NCBI RefSeq assembly: GCF_002097715.1
Contig: NZ_CP020738.1
Location: 2,108,001 to 2,172,000 of the forward strand
From: Burkholderia ubonensis subsp. mesacidophila
GTDB taxonomy: Bacteria; Pseudomonadota; Gammaproteobacteria; Burkholderiales; Burkholderiaceae
DNA length: 64,000 nt
Reading direction: 5' to 3'
This document shows positions 1 through 8,898 of this stretch, piece after piece (position 1 is the stretch's first letter; the number at the start of each line of letters is the position of its first letter). The translations under genes were made by a program, and so were the position numbers. Below the pieces are notes generated by a model. That model saw only the letters and a program-made list of their open reading frames with translations. It was not told the origin of the DNA and did not search any database.

Positions 1-1
1 C

Positions 2-967
2 GTGCACGCCGCCGGCGCCCTGCTCCACGTCGATGCGGCGCAGGCCCTCGGCAAGACCCCGATCGATGTCCGCGCGCTCGGCATCGACCTGATGTCGATG
101 TCCGCGCACAAGGTTTATGGCCCCAAAGGGATCGGCGCACTCTTCGTCCGTCGAGACATTGCGGACAGCATTGCACCTCAGATGCACGGTGGCGGACACG
201 AGCGGGGCTTGCGCTCGGGTACGCTCGCCACCCATCAGATCGTCGGCATGGGGACCGCGTGCGAACTGGCAGCCGATGAACTCGAGGCCGACAGCGCACG
301 GATTTCCGCGCTCAGCATGCGCTTGCGGGACTCGGTGCTCGCGCTCGGCGACGTCGAGCAGAACGCGTCCGCGGCGCGACGCATCCCGCATACGTTGAGC
401 CTGACCGTGAATGCGCCCGGTTTCTTCCCGTTCATGCTGGGCGACGCGCTCGCCGTGTCGTCCACCTCCGCATGCAACTCGGCCGCCGGCACGCCGTCCC
501 ACGTCCTGACGGCAATCGGCCTGGATGCGGATTCGGCCGGCCGCACCGTCCGTATCAGCGTCGGACGCTTCACGACGGAACAGGACATCGACTTCGCCAT
601 AGCCTGTTTCCGGCAAGCCATCGAGCAATGCCGGTCGACCGCATCAAACGGGTTTGCAGCGTCGCGCCAGATCATGCCGGATGACCTGAAAGCCATTCGC
701 GACGCGGGCTTCCGCTCCGTGATCTGCAACCGGCCCGACGGGGAAAGCGCCGATCAGCCGGCCTTTGACGAGATTGCCGCCGCGGCCCGCGAATTGGGGC
801 TCGACGCGCGATACCTGCCCGTCAAGTCCGATCACATCGGCGACGCGGAAGTCGATGCCTTTGGCGCAATGGTCGACGCATTGCCGAAGCCTGTTCTCGC
901 CTATTGCCGAAGCGGCAATCGCGCCGGAATGCTGTGGAATCGGTTGGCGACTCGGCGTACTGCCTGA
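2..967 (+). CDS. cysteine desulfurase-like protein fused to a TIGR01244/DUF442-like domain (5' end outside window)
   Basis: The visible 321 residues are the C-terminal part of a class V aminotransferase (NifS/IscS type), with the gene starting upstream of the window. The PLP lysine lies in SAHKVYGPKGIG (K37 of the visible part), followed by GGGHERGLRSGT and the desulfurase cysteine region STSACNSAAGTPSHVL (Cys158). From about residue 217 a second domain begins that resembles the TIGR01244 (DUF442) family: it has ICNRPDGES and ends with the cysteine loop YCRSGNRAGMLW. Known TIGR01244 proteins are phosphatase-like or sulfur-transfer-associated. A desulfurase passing persulfide to an attached cysteine domain is an inference. 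The tail after the CRSG loop is short. The next gene is 437 bp away. Confidence 0.8.
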   Translation: MHAAGALLHVDAAQALGKTPIDVRALGIDLMSMSAHKVYGPKGIGALFVRRDIADSIAPQMHGGGHERGLRSGTLATHQIVGMGTACELAADELEADSARISALSMRLRDSVLALGDVEQNASAARRIPHTLSLTVNAPGFFPFMLGDALAVSSTSACNSAAGTPSHVLTAIGLDADSAGRTVRISVGRFTTEQDIDFAIACFRQAIEQCRSTASNGFAASRQIMPDDLKAIRDAGFRSVICNRPDGESADQPAFDEIAAAARELGLDARYLPVKSDHIGDAEVDAFGAMVDALPKPVLAYCRSGNRAGMLWNRLATRRTA

Positions 968-1221
968 CTCACCGGTTCGCAATGGAACGGATCTGCCCCC
1001 GGTTTTAGTCCGAACCGCCGACGGCAACGCTCCGGTTCGGCCATCGGAATCTCGACGCTTTCCACTTGATGCCCGAGCTTGATGCCAGCCACGGAAGCAC
1101 CGCCTGTTTCAGGAGGTGCTCCGTGTCCTGAGATTCAGGGGGCTGCCCCGACCAGCGCGCAAGGGAACCCATTTGCGCTTCTCCGCAAGCGGGCGCGCCA
1201 CGACCATCTTCCGATAACTTG

Positions 1222-1250
1222 TTGCGTCGCACAACATCATCCAGTACAAT
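1222..1250 (+). promoter_or_regulatory. candidate sigma-70 promoter of the rpoD paralogue with an overlapping dyad
   Basis: A -10 element TACAAT (1245-1250) lies 17 nt after a weak -35 TTGCGT (1222-1227), about 155 nt before the TTG start at 1405. The -35 sits inside an imperfect dyad, GTTGCGTCGCACAAC (1221-1235), which could be an operator. I see no gene in the rest of 968-1404; the short open frames there lack family resemblance and ribosome sites. Confidence 0.4.
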
Positions 1251-1404
1251 TTAGGGTTCCCCATTTTGCGCGCACCAGAATCCGCGAGAGGCACACCAGC
1301 CTCGACTGTCCGCGCGCCATCCCACGATTTCGTTCGCACCCCGACGAGCTGACCAGCCTGTCGAGTCCGCAACGATCGTCGGCCCACCTGCGGAGGAGAA
1401 TGTA

Positions 1405-3393
1405 TTGGCAAATCCAGTTCGCGACGATTCAGCATCCCAAGTGATCACGGTCACGTCGAAGACCGGCCGCCGCACGCCCAAGGGCAAGACCCAGGGCGTC
1501 GCAACACCGCTGGACAACGCGTCGACAGCGCGCCAGGACGAGGAGCGCCAACGCCAGATGCGCGCGCTGATCGCGCTTGGCCGTGAGCGCGGCTACCTCA
1601 CCCACGCCGACATCAACGATCACCTGCCCGACAATTTCACGCAGACCGCTGCGATGGAAACGATCGTCAGCACGTTCAGCGATATGGGCGTGGCCGTATA
1701 CGAGCAGGCGCCGGACGCGGAGACACTTCTGCTGAACGACGCCACGGCGACCGTTACGTCCGACGATCAGGCGGACGAGGAAGCGGAAGCAGCCCTGTCG
1801 ACCGTCGATTCCGAATTCGGCCGCACGACCGATCCGGTCCGGATGTACATGCGTGAAATGGGCGCCAGCGAACTGCTGACCCGCGCCGGCGAAATCGAGA
1901 TCGCAAAGCGCATCGAAGACGGCCTGCAGGACATGATTCAGGCAATCGCCGCGTGCCCGACGGTCGTGGCCACGATTCTCGCCGATGCGGACCGCATCGC
2001 TGCCGGTGAACTGCGCATCGACGAACTGGTCGATGGCATCAGCGACGACACGGATGAAAGCGGCACGACGCTTGAAGCCGACGAAGTCGAAGTGGAAGCG
2101 GAGGCCTCCGAGGACGACCCGGACGGCGACGACGATGAAACGGATGCCGGGGATTCGGAGAAAGCGGACACGGCCCGCCTCGAAGAACTCACGAAAGACA
2201 GCCTTGCGATTTTCGCGCGCGTGCGTGCGCTGTTCGAACAGCTGCCGGATGTGCCCGCTACCGACAAGACGCGTTCCGCAGCCGCCGTGCAAGTGCGCTC
2301 GGAGATCCAGCGTGAACTCGCGCCGATCCGCTTCACCGCCAAAACGATCGATCGCCTGTGCGCCAGCGTGCACGACCAGGTTACCGAGGTTCGCACGATC
2401 GAGCGCAGCATCCTGGAGATCGCCGTCGACCGTTGCGGCATGGCACGCGAGACGTTCGTCGAGTCGTTCCCGGGCTGCGAGACCGACCTCGAATGGACCA
2501 GCCGCATGGCGGCGACTTCGAAACAGTTTGGCGCGGCGCTCGAGCGGCACCTGCCGGCCATCCAGGCCGGACAGCAGAAACTCATCGACATCGAGTCCCG
2601 GGTTGCGCTGCCGCTCCAGCAGCTCAAGCAGATCAACCGCCAGATGAGCGCCGCGGAGTCGAAAATGCGGCAGGCCAAGCGGCAGATGATCGAGGCGAAC
2701 CTTCGCCTTGTCATCTCGATCGCGAAGAAGTACGTGAACCGCGGAATGCAGTTCCTGGACCTGATCCAGGAAGGCAATATCGGCCTGATGAAGGCGGTGG
2801 ACAAGTTCGAATACCGGCGCGGCTGGAAATTCTCGACGTACGCCACCTGGTGGGTCCGGCAGGCTGTCACGCGTGCGCTGGCCGATCAGGCGCGGACCAT
2901 TCGCGTGCCGGTCCACATGATCGAGACGATCAACAAGCTGAACCGGATTTCGCGCGAAATCCTGCAGCAGACCGGGCAGGAAGCGCATCCCGCCGTCCTC
3001 GCGAAGCGCATGGAGATGTCCGAGGAGAAGGTGCGCAGCATCCTCAAGATCGCCAAGCAACCGGTCTCGCTCGAGACCCCGGTGGGTGACGATGCCGATG
3101 CGACGCTCGGCGACATGATCGAGGATGTCTCGGCGAGCTCACCGGCCGAGGCCGCGATTCACGCAAACATGCGCGCTGCGATCGATGAGGCGCTCGACGG
3201 GCTGTCGCCGCGCGAGGCCAAGGTCCTGCGGATGCGGTTCGGGCTCGACACGACCTCCGATCACACGCTCGAAGAGGTCGGCAAGCAGTTCGACGTGACC
3301 CGCGAGCGGATCCGCCAGATCGAGAGCAAGGCGATGCGCAAGCTGATGCACCCCAGTCGCGCGGACAAGCTGAGGCCCTTCCTCGAGCGCTGA
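1405..3393 (+). CDS. rpoD: RNA polymerase sigma-70 factor, RpoD paralogue
   Basis: Primary-type sigma factor of 662 residues that directs RNA polymerase to -35/-10 promoters. Region 1.1 occupies roughly residues 45-115, and region 1.2 follows in [17 protein letters not shown] long acidic non-conserved insert spans about 200-400. Region 2 ([51 protein letters not shown]) is intact, as are region 3 and the region 4 helix-turn-helix [18 protein letters not shown]. The start is TTG at 1405 with GGAGGAG six bases upstream; no in-frame ATG fits as well. The usual rpoD neighbours (dnaG, rpsU, gatB) are absent, so I infer an additional, secondary-replicon copy rather than the housekeeping gene. The numbered gene symbol is uncertain. 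Confidence 0.9.
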   Translation: MANPVRDDSASQVITVTSKTGRRTPKGKTQGVATPLDNASTARQDEERQRQMRALIALGRERGYLTHADINDHLPDNFTQTAAMETIVSTFSDMGVAVYEQAPDAETLLLNDATATVTSDDQADEEAEAALSTVDSEFGRTTDPVRMYMREMGASELLTRAGEIEIAKRIEDGLQDMIQAIAACPTVVATILADADRIAAGELRIDELVDGISDDTDESGTTLEADEVEVEAEASEDDPDGDDDETDAGDSEKADTARLEELTKDSLAIFARVRALFEQLPDVPATDKTRSAAAVQVRSEIQRELAPIRFTAKTIDRLCASVHDQVTEVRTIERSILEIAVDRCGMARETFVESFPGCETDLEWTSRMAATSKQFGAALERHLPAIQAGQQKLIDIESRVALPLQQLKQINRQMSAAESKMRQAKRQMIEANLRLVISIAKKYVNRGMQFLDLIQEGNIGLMKAVDKFEYRRGWKFSTYATWWVRQAVTRALADQARTIRVPVHMIETINKLNRISREILQQTGQEAHPAVLAKRMEMSEEKVRSILKIAKQPVSLETPVGDDADATLGDMIEDVSASSPAEAAIHANMRAAIDEALDGLSPREAKVLRMRFGLDTTSDHTLEEVGKQFDVTRERIRQIESKAMRKLMHPSRADKLRPFLER

Positions 3394-3398
3394 ACGAA

Positions 3399-3415
3399 GG
3401 CGGCATTGCGCCGCC
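3399..3415 (+). terminator. short GC hairpin after rpoD paralogue
   Basis: GGCGGC (3399-3404) pairs with GCCGCC (3410-3415) around the loop ATTGC, starting six bases after the stop codon and followed by CTTTC. It is a modest intrinsic terminator candidate with a short T run. Confidence 0.5.
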
Positions 3416-3437
3416 CTTTCGACGCGAGGCTCCGGAC

Positions 3438-3471
3438 GCGCAGCGATCAAGCTTCGGCCTGATCGCTGCGC
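3438..3471. terminator. strong bidirectional hairpin between rpoD paralogue and cspA
   Basis: GCGCAGCGATCA (3438-3449) is perfectly complementary to TGATCGCTGCGC (3460-3471). After one mismatch the stem gains two more pairs and closes on a UUCG tetraloop. It lies between convergent genes and has no clear T tract on either side. A second hairpin, CGCCGC/GCGGCG (3477-3492), stands directly after the cspA stop codon. Confidence 0.55.
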
Positions 3472-3500
3472 TGACACGCCGCGGTCGCGGCGCGGAAAAC

Positions 3501-3704
3501 TTACAGCGGCTTGATGTTCGCTGCCTGCTTTCCCTTGGGGCCCTGCTTGACGTCAAAGCTGACCTTCTGGCCCTCTTGAAGGGATTTGAAGCCGCTTCCC
3601 TGAACCTCGGAGAAGTGCGCGAACAGGTCATCGCCGCCGTCGTCCGGCGTAATGAACCCAAAACCCTTCGTATCGTTAAACCACTTGACGGTACCGGTTG
3701 CCAT
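3501..3704 (-). CDS. cspA: CspA-family cold-shock protein
   Basis: Small single-domain cold-shock protein of 67 residues, the usual family length. It binds single-stranded nucleic acid in the cytoplasm and acts as an RNA chaperone. The RNP1 motif KGFGFI (residues 13-18) and RNP2-like LFAHF (27-31) are present, and the N-terminus [16 protein letters not shown] is typical of proteobacterial Csp proteins. The gene is convergent with the rpoD paralogue and separated from it by hairpins. Burkholderia carries several csp paralogues, so cold inducibility of this copy cannot be read from sequence. Confidence 0.95.
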   Translation of the reverse strand: MATGTVKWFNDTKGFGFITPDDGGDDLFAHFSEVQGSGFKSLQEGQKVSFDVKQGPKGKQAANIKPL

Positions 3705-3761
3705 GTTCTGAATATTCCACGGAATGCTTGTTGTAGATAACGCCGCCGGCTTGCGCCAAGC

Positions 3762-4217
3762 GTGCGGCTACCTTTTATCACAGGTGAGCCGGCGTCGACA
3801 ATCCAGGTTTATCGACCGACGACTTTGTTCCACCAACGGACATGGCGGGTGCACGGGACAGTTCCCCGTTCTTCGCCCGTCGAAACGACGGTCGACGCGA
3901 TTCGCGCGCACGTTGCCCAACGTCTGCGGAAGGTCGGCGATTGCATCCCCAAGGAAGCCGAACTCGTGGAGCATCTAATCGCGGCAGCATCGCACAATGC
4001 CGCGCTGCAGGCGCTTTACGCCTATTTCGACGAAAGCATTCACTGCGATCTCAGGATCGCCTTTGCCGACACCGTGGTGCCCGAGCCCACGCTTGCGGCG
4101 CATCATGATCTGGTTGCGACCAACGTCGCGCAGGACGAGCAGGCAGCGGTAGACGCCGCTGGAAGCCTGCTGGAGCCGCTCATCGAGGCACTTGCCGTGC
4201 GGGAATCGCGCCGATAG
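3762..4217 (+). CDS. hypothetical protein
   Basis: I do not recognise this 151-residue product. Codons from about residue 40 onward have the high third-position GC of local genes, and the protein reads as mainly helical and soluble ([33 protein letters not shown]), with no signal peptide or membrane segment. The first 30-40 residues look less convincing: the GTG at 3762 has no ribosome site, and a GTG at 3849 (122 residues) is an alternative start. It is divergent from cspA and convergent with the channel gene at 4343. Confidence 0.5.
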   Translation: MRLPFITGEPASTIQVYRPTTLFHQRTWRVHGTVPRSSPVETTVDAIRAHVAQRLRKVGDCIPKEAELVEHLIAAASHNAALQALYAYFDESIHCDLRIAFADTVVPEPTLAAHHDLVATNVAQDEQAAVDAAGSLLEPLIEALAVRESRR

Positions 4218-4342
4218 CCCGCAACCGGCAACGCTGCATCCGGCACTTCCAATGCCTGCACAACAGACACGGAATGATGACTCATCGAATACGCACGACA
4301 CCAACCCGTTGAATTATTTGCGTTTTATAAAAGACAAAACCC

Positions 4343-5437
4343 TCAAACATCCGGATCGGGAATCCGCGCCGACTGGATCACGACGAGCGTATCGCCGACC
4401 TGGATCCGGCACGGCGGGTCTTCATAGAACGAATGGATCTTGCCGCCGCGGTCGAGCCCGACGACGATCGCACCCGGCACGACGTTCGTCATGCAGCCGA
4501 TCTCGTGCTTCATCGCCGGCCGCTCGACCAACGTCGCGCGGCCGCGGGTCGACAGCATGTCGTTGACGAACGGCACGATGTAGCGGCTGTGCACCGCATC
4601 CGCGAGCAGCAGCGCGCCGATCTTCGTCGACGACACGATCACGTCCGCCCCCGCCTGCCGCAGCTGCCGCTGGTACAGGTTCTCCTGGATGCGCACGACG
4701 ATCTTCGTGTCGGGCGCGATGCTGCGCACCGACAGCGTCAGCAGGATCGCGGTCGGATCGTCGGTCACCGAGATGATCACCGCCTTCGCGGCGCGCACCT
4801 GCGCCTGCTGCAGCAGGTCCTCGTGCGCGGGATCGCCGAGCAGCCCGGTCACGCCGAGCGAGGTCGCGGCCTCGAGCGCCTGCTGCTGCGAGTCGATCAC
4901 GATCACCGTCGCCGGGTCGACGCCGCTTTCGAGCAGTTCGCGCACGGCGATCGAGCCGGACAGGCCGTAGCCGCACACGACGATGTGATCGGTCAGTTGC
5001 TTTTGCAGGCGTTTCATGCGGAATTCCTCGACAACGCGCTGGATCACGAACTGATAGGCCGTGCCCAGGAAGATGAACCAGATGCCGATGCGGATCGGCA
5101 CGATGAAGAACGCATCGATCAGGCGCGCCCGCGCGGTGACGGGCACGATGTCGCCGTAGCCGACCGTCGCGACCGTGACCATCGTGAAATAGACAAGGTC
5201 GGCGATGTTCATCGGCGTGCTCTTCGTCGAGTCGCGCAGGCCGTCGCGATCGAGATACAGCACGAGGAACGCGAGCACGCACAGAAACATGACGAGGCAC
5301 GCCCGGAACAGCAGCGTGCGCACCGGCGACGTCGCGGGGCGCGTGAACAGCGTGCGGGCGCGCGGCGCCTGCCACGGATTGCGGGCGCGGCGCAGGCGGG
5401 AGCGCAACGACCGGCGCTGGGCGGTGGGCGAAGCCAA
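4343..5437 (-). CDS. two-TM potassium channel with RCK (TrkA-N/TrkA-C) domains
   Basis: Inner-membrane K+ channel, 364 residues from a TTG start at 5437 that has AGGAG nine bases upstream; reading further upstream would run into the next gene's territory. TM1 is about residues 43-62, the selectivity filter TVGYGD lies at 91-96 and TM2 at about 107-130. A Rossmann RCK domain follows, beginning HIVVCGYGLSGS (about 151-162), and a TrkA-C-like domain ends the protein. This is the MthK/Kch architecture, in which ligand or nucleotide binding to the RCK ring gates the pore. It lies downstream of the FAD oxidoreductase on the same strand with a 79-bp gap. Its ligand is unknown. Confidence 0.85.
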   Translation of the reverse strand: MASPTAQRRSLRSRLRRARNPWQAPRARTLFTRPATSPVRTLLFRACLVMFLCVLAFLVLYLDRDGLRDSTKSTPMNIADLVYFTMVTVATVGYGDIVPVTARARLIDAFFIVPIRIGIWFIFLGTAYQFVIQRVVEEFRMKRLQKQLTDHIVVCGYGLSGSIAVRELLESGVDPATVIVIDSQQQALEAATSLGVTGLLGDPAHEDLLQQAQVRAAKAVIISVTDDPTAILLTLSVRSIAPDTKIVVRIQENLYQRQLRQAGADVIVSSTKIGALLLADAVHSRYIVPFVNDMLSTRGRATLVERPAMKHEIGCMTNVVPGAIVVGLDRGGKIHSFYEDPPCRIQVGDTLVVIQSARIPDPDV

Positions 5438-5516
5438 CGGGGCGATCTCCTGAACGATGGGGGTCGATTCTACGATGGGACGCGTGCGATGGGCGCGCGT
5501 CGACTGCGCGCCGGTG

Positions 5517-6845
5517 TCAAAGCACGCTGCGCGGACGCACCATCGTCCCGTCGACGAAACGCCGCGCGCGGAACGCGGACAGATCGAGCGACGGCGCGCC
5601 GGTGTCGACCCATTCGGCGAGCAGGCGGCCGACGATCGGCCCCATCGCGAACCCGTGGCCGCAGAAGCCGGTCGCAATCGCGAGCCCCGCCGGCGTGCCC
5701 GGCGCGTCGATCACCGGGATGCCGTCGGGCAGCACGTCGATCAGGCCGGCCCACGCCTCGACGACCTGCGCGTCCTTCAGCGCCGGAAAGATCGCCTTCA
5801 GCTTCGCGAGCGCGCGCGGCGCGTGCGCGGGATTCGGCTGCGGCTGCGGATCGCGCGGCTCGATCGGCCCGGGCCCGCCGTTGATCCGCGCGGCCAGGTC
5901 GCGCCACGCGGCGCCGTTCAGGTGGAGCCGGAATTTCTCGCGCTGCGACCAGAACTCCGGCCAGAACAGGCTCAGCCCGCGCAGGTGGCCGAGCGTCAGG
6001 TCGACGTCCGCCTGCATGTCGTCGGCGAGATTGATCGCGCCGTTGCTGCGCTGGCGGATGCCGAGGCCGTGGCCCCAGAGCGTCGACGCGGAAACGGGCG
6101 GCAGCACGTTGGTGCGCATGCAGGTGCCGCGCACCGCCTGCTGCGGCAACCGGATGCCAACGCCGTCGAGCAGCCGGAAGCTCGTCGCGCCGGCCGCGCA
6201 GATCACGCGCGACGCGCGGATCGTGCCGCGCTCGGTCGCGACGCCGACGACCACGCCGCCCGCCGTCTCGATGGCCGTCACGCCGCAGCCTTCGAAGAAA
6301 CGCGCGCCGGCCTCGGTCGCCCGCGCGGCGAACGCGGCGGCCACGCGCCGCGGCTCGGCCTGGCCGTCGCTCGCGGTGTAAAGGCCGCCGAGCGCGGGCG
6401 CGGCGAGACCGCTGACCCGCTCGTCGATCTGTGCGCGCGTCAGCGTGCGCGTGTCGAGCCCGTGGTCGCGCGCGACGCTCAGCCACGCCTGGAACGACGC
6501 CCAGTCCGTTTCATTGTCCGCAATATAGAGACAGCCGCCCTGCCGCCATTCGAGATCGAAACCGAGCGTGGCCTCCAGTCCTTCCCAGATCCGCATGCCG
6601 GCCATCATCAGCGGCACTTCGGGGGCTTCGCGCCCCTGCTGGCGCACGAAGCCCCATGCGCGCGCGGATTGCTGCCCGGCGAGCCGGGACTTGTCGAGCA
6701 CGACGGCCTTCAGGCCACGCAAGCCCAGGTAGTACGCGGCTGCGCAACCCATGATGCCGGCGCCCGCGATCACCACGTCGGCATCGGCCGGAAATGCCGC
6801 GTCGGCACGGGTCAGGTTGGCGTGTAGCGGGTAGGTTGTCGTCAT
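5517..6845 (-). CDS. FAD-dependent oxidoreductase, DAO (D-amino-acid/sarcosine oxidase-like) family
   Basis: Flavoprotein of 442 residues. The N-terminal dinucleotide fold DVVIAGAGIMGCAAAYYLG (GAGIMG at 28-33) and the C-terminal segment FCGHGFAMGPIVG mark the DAO family, whose members oxidise amines or amino acids of the glycine/proline/sarcosine type. The start chosen is ATG at 6845 with AGGAA a few bases upstream; the longer reading to 6941 adds a low-complexity leader. There is no signal peptide. The substrate cannot be named. It may be co-transcribed with the downstream channel. Confidence 0.8.
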   Translation of the reverse strand: MTTTYPLHANLTRADAAFPADADVVIAGAGIMGCAAAYYLGLRGLKAVVLDKSRLAGQQSARAWGFVRQQGREAPEVPLMMAGMRIWEGLEATLGFDLEWRQGGCLYIADNETDWASFQAWLSVARDHGLDTRTLTRAQIDERVSGLAAPALGGLYTASDGQAEPRRVAAAFAARATEAGARFFEGCGVTAIETAGGVVVGVATERGTIRASRVICAAGATSFRLLDGVGIRLPQQAVRGTCMRTNVLPPVSASTLWGHGLGIRQRSNGAINLADDMQADVDLTLGHLRGLSLFWPEFWSQREKFRLHLNGAAWRDLAARINGGPGPIEPRDPQPQPNPAHAPRALAKLKAIFPALKDAQVVEAWAGLIDVLPDGIPVIDAPGTPAGLAIATGFCGHGFAMGPIVGRLLAEWVDTGAPSLDLSAFRARRFVDGTMVRPRSVL

Positions 6846-6995
6846 TGTTTCCTGATCGTCTAGTCTTGTCGTGCTCGGGCCGTGCGGCGGCGTCCGGTAA
6901 CGCCGACTCGTGCAGGGCCAATGATATCGATCGCTTGCCATCGATCAATCCGTATCGGAGCAGGATCGCGCGCGACTCACGACGATCAAGGACGC

Positions 6996-7775
6996 TCATT
7001 CTCTTGCGCGCTTCGCGGAAGACGCCTCCTCCTCGTCCGGGCTAACGCCTCGCGCGGCCTTTGTCTTCATTGCGTCGGTCAGAACAACAGGCGTCGGCGT
7101 TTCGCCGGCCTTGGACCTTGATCGAATCTTGTCGACGAAGTTCGGCGTGTTGCTGGGCGACGCCGCTTTATATTCGCCGACCGTGACGCGACGCGCATCC
7201 CATAGCGCAGTAATGTTCTCGGCAGGCACGCCGCCCTTGATCAGAACTTCCTGCGACCCCTTGGCCGCATTCAGCCCCGAGCCGCCGTTGGGAAAGATCA
7301 GGGCCTGGTCGTGGGGCGTCGTGAGATCGTAGGTTTCCTTGTCCGCCGGCTTCGTGAATTTCGCGACCTGCCCCCCTTCGCTTCTTGCGGCCCAGGCTGC
7401 CGCCACTTTCTTGCTGCGGGTTGCGGAAACCCAAGCACTCTTCACCTCTGCCCGGCTACCGGCCTGAACATGCGCAAGCGCCGAAATCGACGGATCGTGG
7501 TCTTTGGGCGGAAGCAGCCCGGTTGTGCGTACGTGCCGCTCGTCGCGACGCAATGACCGGTACAAGACGTCCGGGTTCTCGCTATCGGACTCCCCGCTAG
7601 ACAGATTATGTTCGGCCCGAACGCGAGGGCGAGGCCTGTCGGCGAGCGCCGCGAGCGCTGCCGGAACGTTCGAAGTCGACGAAGATTCGCCATGCCCGCC
7701 GACGGCCGGCGTTTCTTCCGGGGAATGCGATGCGCTCGACGAGGCCGCATGGCTGCTGGTATTGACCTTAAACAT
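6996..7775 (-). CDS. putative ADP-ribosyltransferase effector with heat-labile-enterotoxin-like domain
   Basis: 259 residues, start ATG at 7775 with GAGGAAG eight bases upstream. Residues 1-65 are Ser/Thr/Pro/Gly-rich and probably disordered, as in secreted effectors, with no Sec signal. Residues 70-200 resemble the enterotoxin A1 fold: DVLYRSLRRDE (R73, where LT has YRADSRPPDE), GLLPPKDHD, then AWVSATRSKKVA (S117-A-T119, the STS position), and GSQEVLIKGGVPAENI (174-189, where LT has EQEVSALGGIP). The catalytic Glu is kept (E176), but the first Glu of the ExE pair is Ser174. The C-terminus SSAKRARE is basic. Family knowledge predicts NAD-dependent ADP-ribosylation; secretion route, target and activity are inference. 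It stands alone between unrelated genes. Confidence 0.6.
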   Translation of the reverse strand: MFKVNTSSHAASSSASHSPEETPAVGGHGESSSTSNVPAALAALADRPRPRVRAEHNLSSGESDSENPDVLYRSLRRDERHVRTTGLLPPKDHDPSISALAHVQAGSRAEVKSAWVSATRSKKVAAAWAARSEGGQVAKFTKPADKETYDLTTPHDQALIFPNGGSGLNAAKGSQEVLIKGGVPAENITALWDARRVTVGEYKAASPSNTPNFVDKIRSRSKAGETPTPVVLTDAMKTKAARGVSPDEEEASSAKRARE

Positions 7776-7952
7776 GTTCGTGGCTTCCTCGCGACTGGTT
7801 TCGGAATCGATGGCGGCACAGAAAGCGAACTCTCTGCCCGGCATTCATCCTGCGCCAAGCATCATCGTCTCTCGGCATCGAAAGCGAAGTTTCGTGCATC
7901 AACGCGAAAGACGCGCGCGGGCCATCTTCGAGCGCCACGCCGCACCTCGGCC

Positions 7953-8198
7953 CTACAGGCCCGTTTCGTCTTGCGATGCCTTGTGCCTCGCATAGGCTTT
8001 CGCAGCGCCCATGGCTTCATGATGAGTCGCGAATGTCTCGTCGATTTTGTGCGTCATGCCAGGGATGTGCGTCTGCATCGCGGCGTGGTCGCTCTTTCGT
8101 TCGAATCGCACCAGTGCACGCCACACGCCCGGAGGCTCCTCATAAGCCTCACAGAAACACCGATAGCCGTTTTCGTCGACAAATGCATGCTCCGACAT
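7953..8198 (-). CDS. small hypothetical protein (81 aa)
   Basis: An 81-residue soluble protein, start ATG at 8198 preceded by a strong GGAGGT site. It reads MSEHAFVDENGYRCFC and later VWRALVRFERKSDH and THHEAMGAAKAYARHK, giving a mixed beta/helix pattern similar to short conserved Burkholderia proteins of unknown function. It has no signal peptide. It lies 177 bp upstream of the ADP-ribosyltransferase gene on the same strand, so co-transcription is possible, but I see nothing that marks it as a chaperone or antidote. Confidence 0.65.
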   Translation of the reverse strand: MSEHAFVDENGYRCFCEAYEEPPGVWRALVRFERKSDHAAMQTHIPGMTHKIDETFATHHEAMGAAKAYARHKASQDETGL

Positions 8199-8898
8199 CT
8201 CAACCTCCGCATTGAATGACAAGCAACCCGCGCATGGCGCGTGGTTCGCACATCCGACATGCCGATGAGCCCCCTCCGGCGCCTGCTGCATCGCAGACGC
8301 CGAGCGCGAAAGCGTCGGGCTCGACGTTGGTCTCCTTGCGGTTGAGACTAGGCGGTCGCAGCGGATCAAGCAACGAATCGATGCGGGCGGGTCGCAAGCA
8401 CTCCCCGCTCCTTTCATTGAACCAGAGGGATTCCATGCCATGCGCATCCGGTCGATTCGACAGACGCTCTCGCAGGCGAGCTTGAATGACTCGCTGCAAA
8501 ACGTTGCTGGCCCTCGTTTCTGGCCCAGACCGAATGACTGGCGCGCGCGATGGCTGCGGAAGTGCAGATGTGACGTTACGCCACAGTCCGTCGAGCGAGA
8601 TGACGGTCCGATTATGTGCAAATCCGATAGGAATCAAGCCGATACAAATCAGAATCGGCGCTTGACGTTGTGAATAAATTCGAACAGCCCCGCCCAACAA
8701 GAGCTGGACGCACACTCAGTGTAACGTTGCGAAACACCTTTCACACAATCGCGTGTTTCACTACAGGGAACCGATGCCATTTTGCGGTAAAGTTATCTTT
8801 TCCGCGCGTGGCCGGTCGGCTCGCCACTGGACGTCTCCGAGATTGTCCGACGAGTTCCGCCGCAAGGCGTCGTCCTGAACCGATCCCGCTCCCGTAGC
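8199..8898. other. 700-bp gap without a recognisable gene; inverted repeat 8731-8759
   Basis: Several open frames cross this stretch on both strands, but none has a family resemblance, ribosome site and codon pattern together. The one structure I can point to is GAAACAC (8731-8737) and its perfect complement GTGTTTC (8753-8759), spaced 15 nt. It lies about 140 bp before the regulator gene at 8899 and may be its operator. An old decayed gene is possible. Confidence 0.4.

Noticed and set aside
7879..7907. TTCG repeats upstream of the ADP-ribosyltransferase gene, resembling an HrpB-type hrpII box
   Set aside because: The best pair is spaced 15 nt, not the 16 required by TTCG-N16-TTCG, and TTCG is frequent by chance.
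8200..8715. A 171-residue minus-strand frame in the gap before the HTH regulator
   Set aside because: Its composition is irregular, its 3' end abuts the well-supported 81-residue gene's start region, and no family is recognisable.
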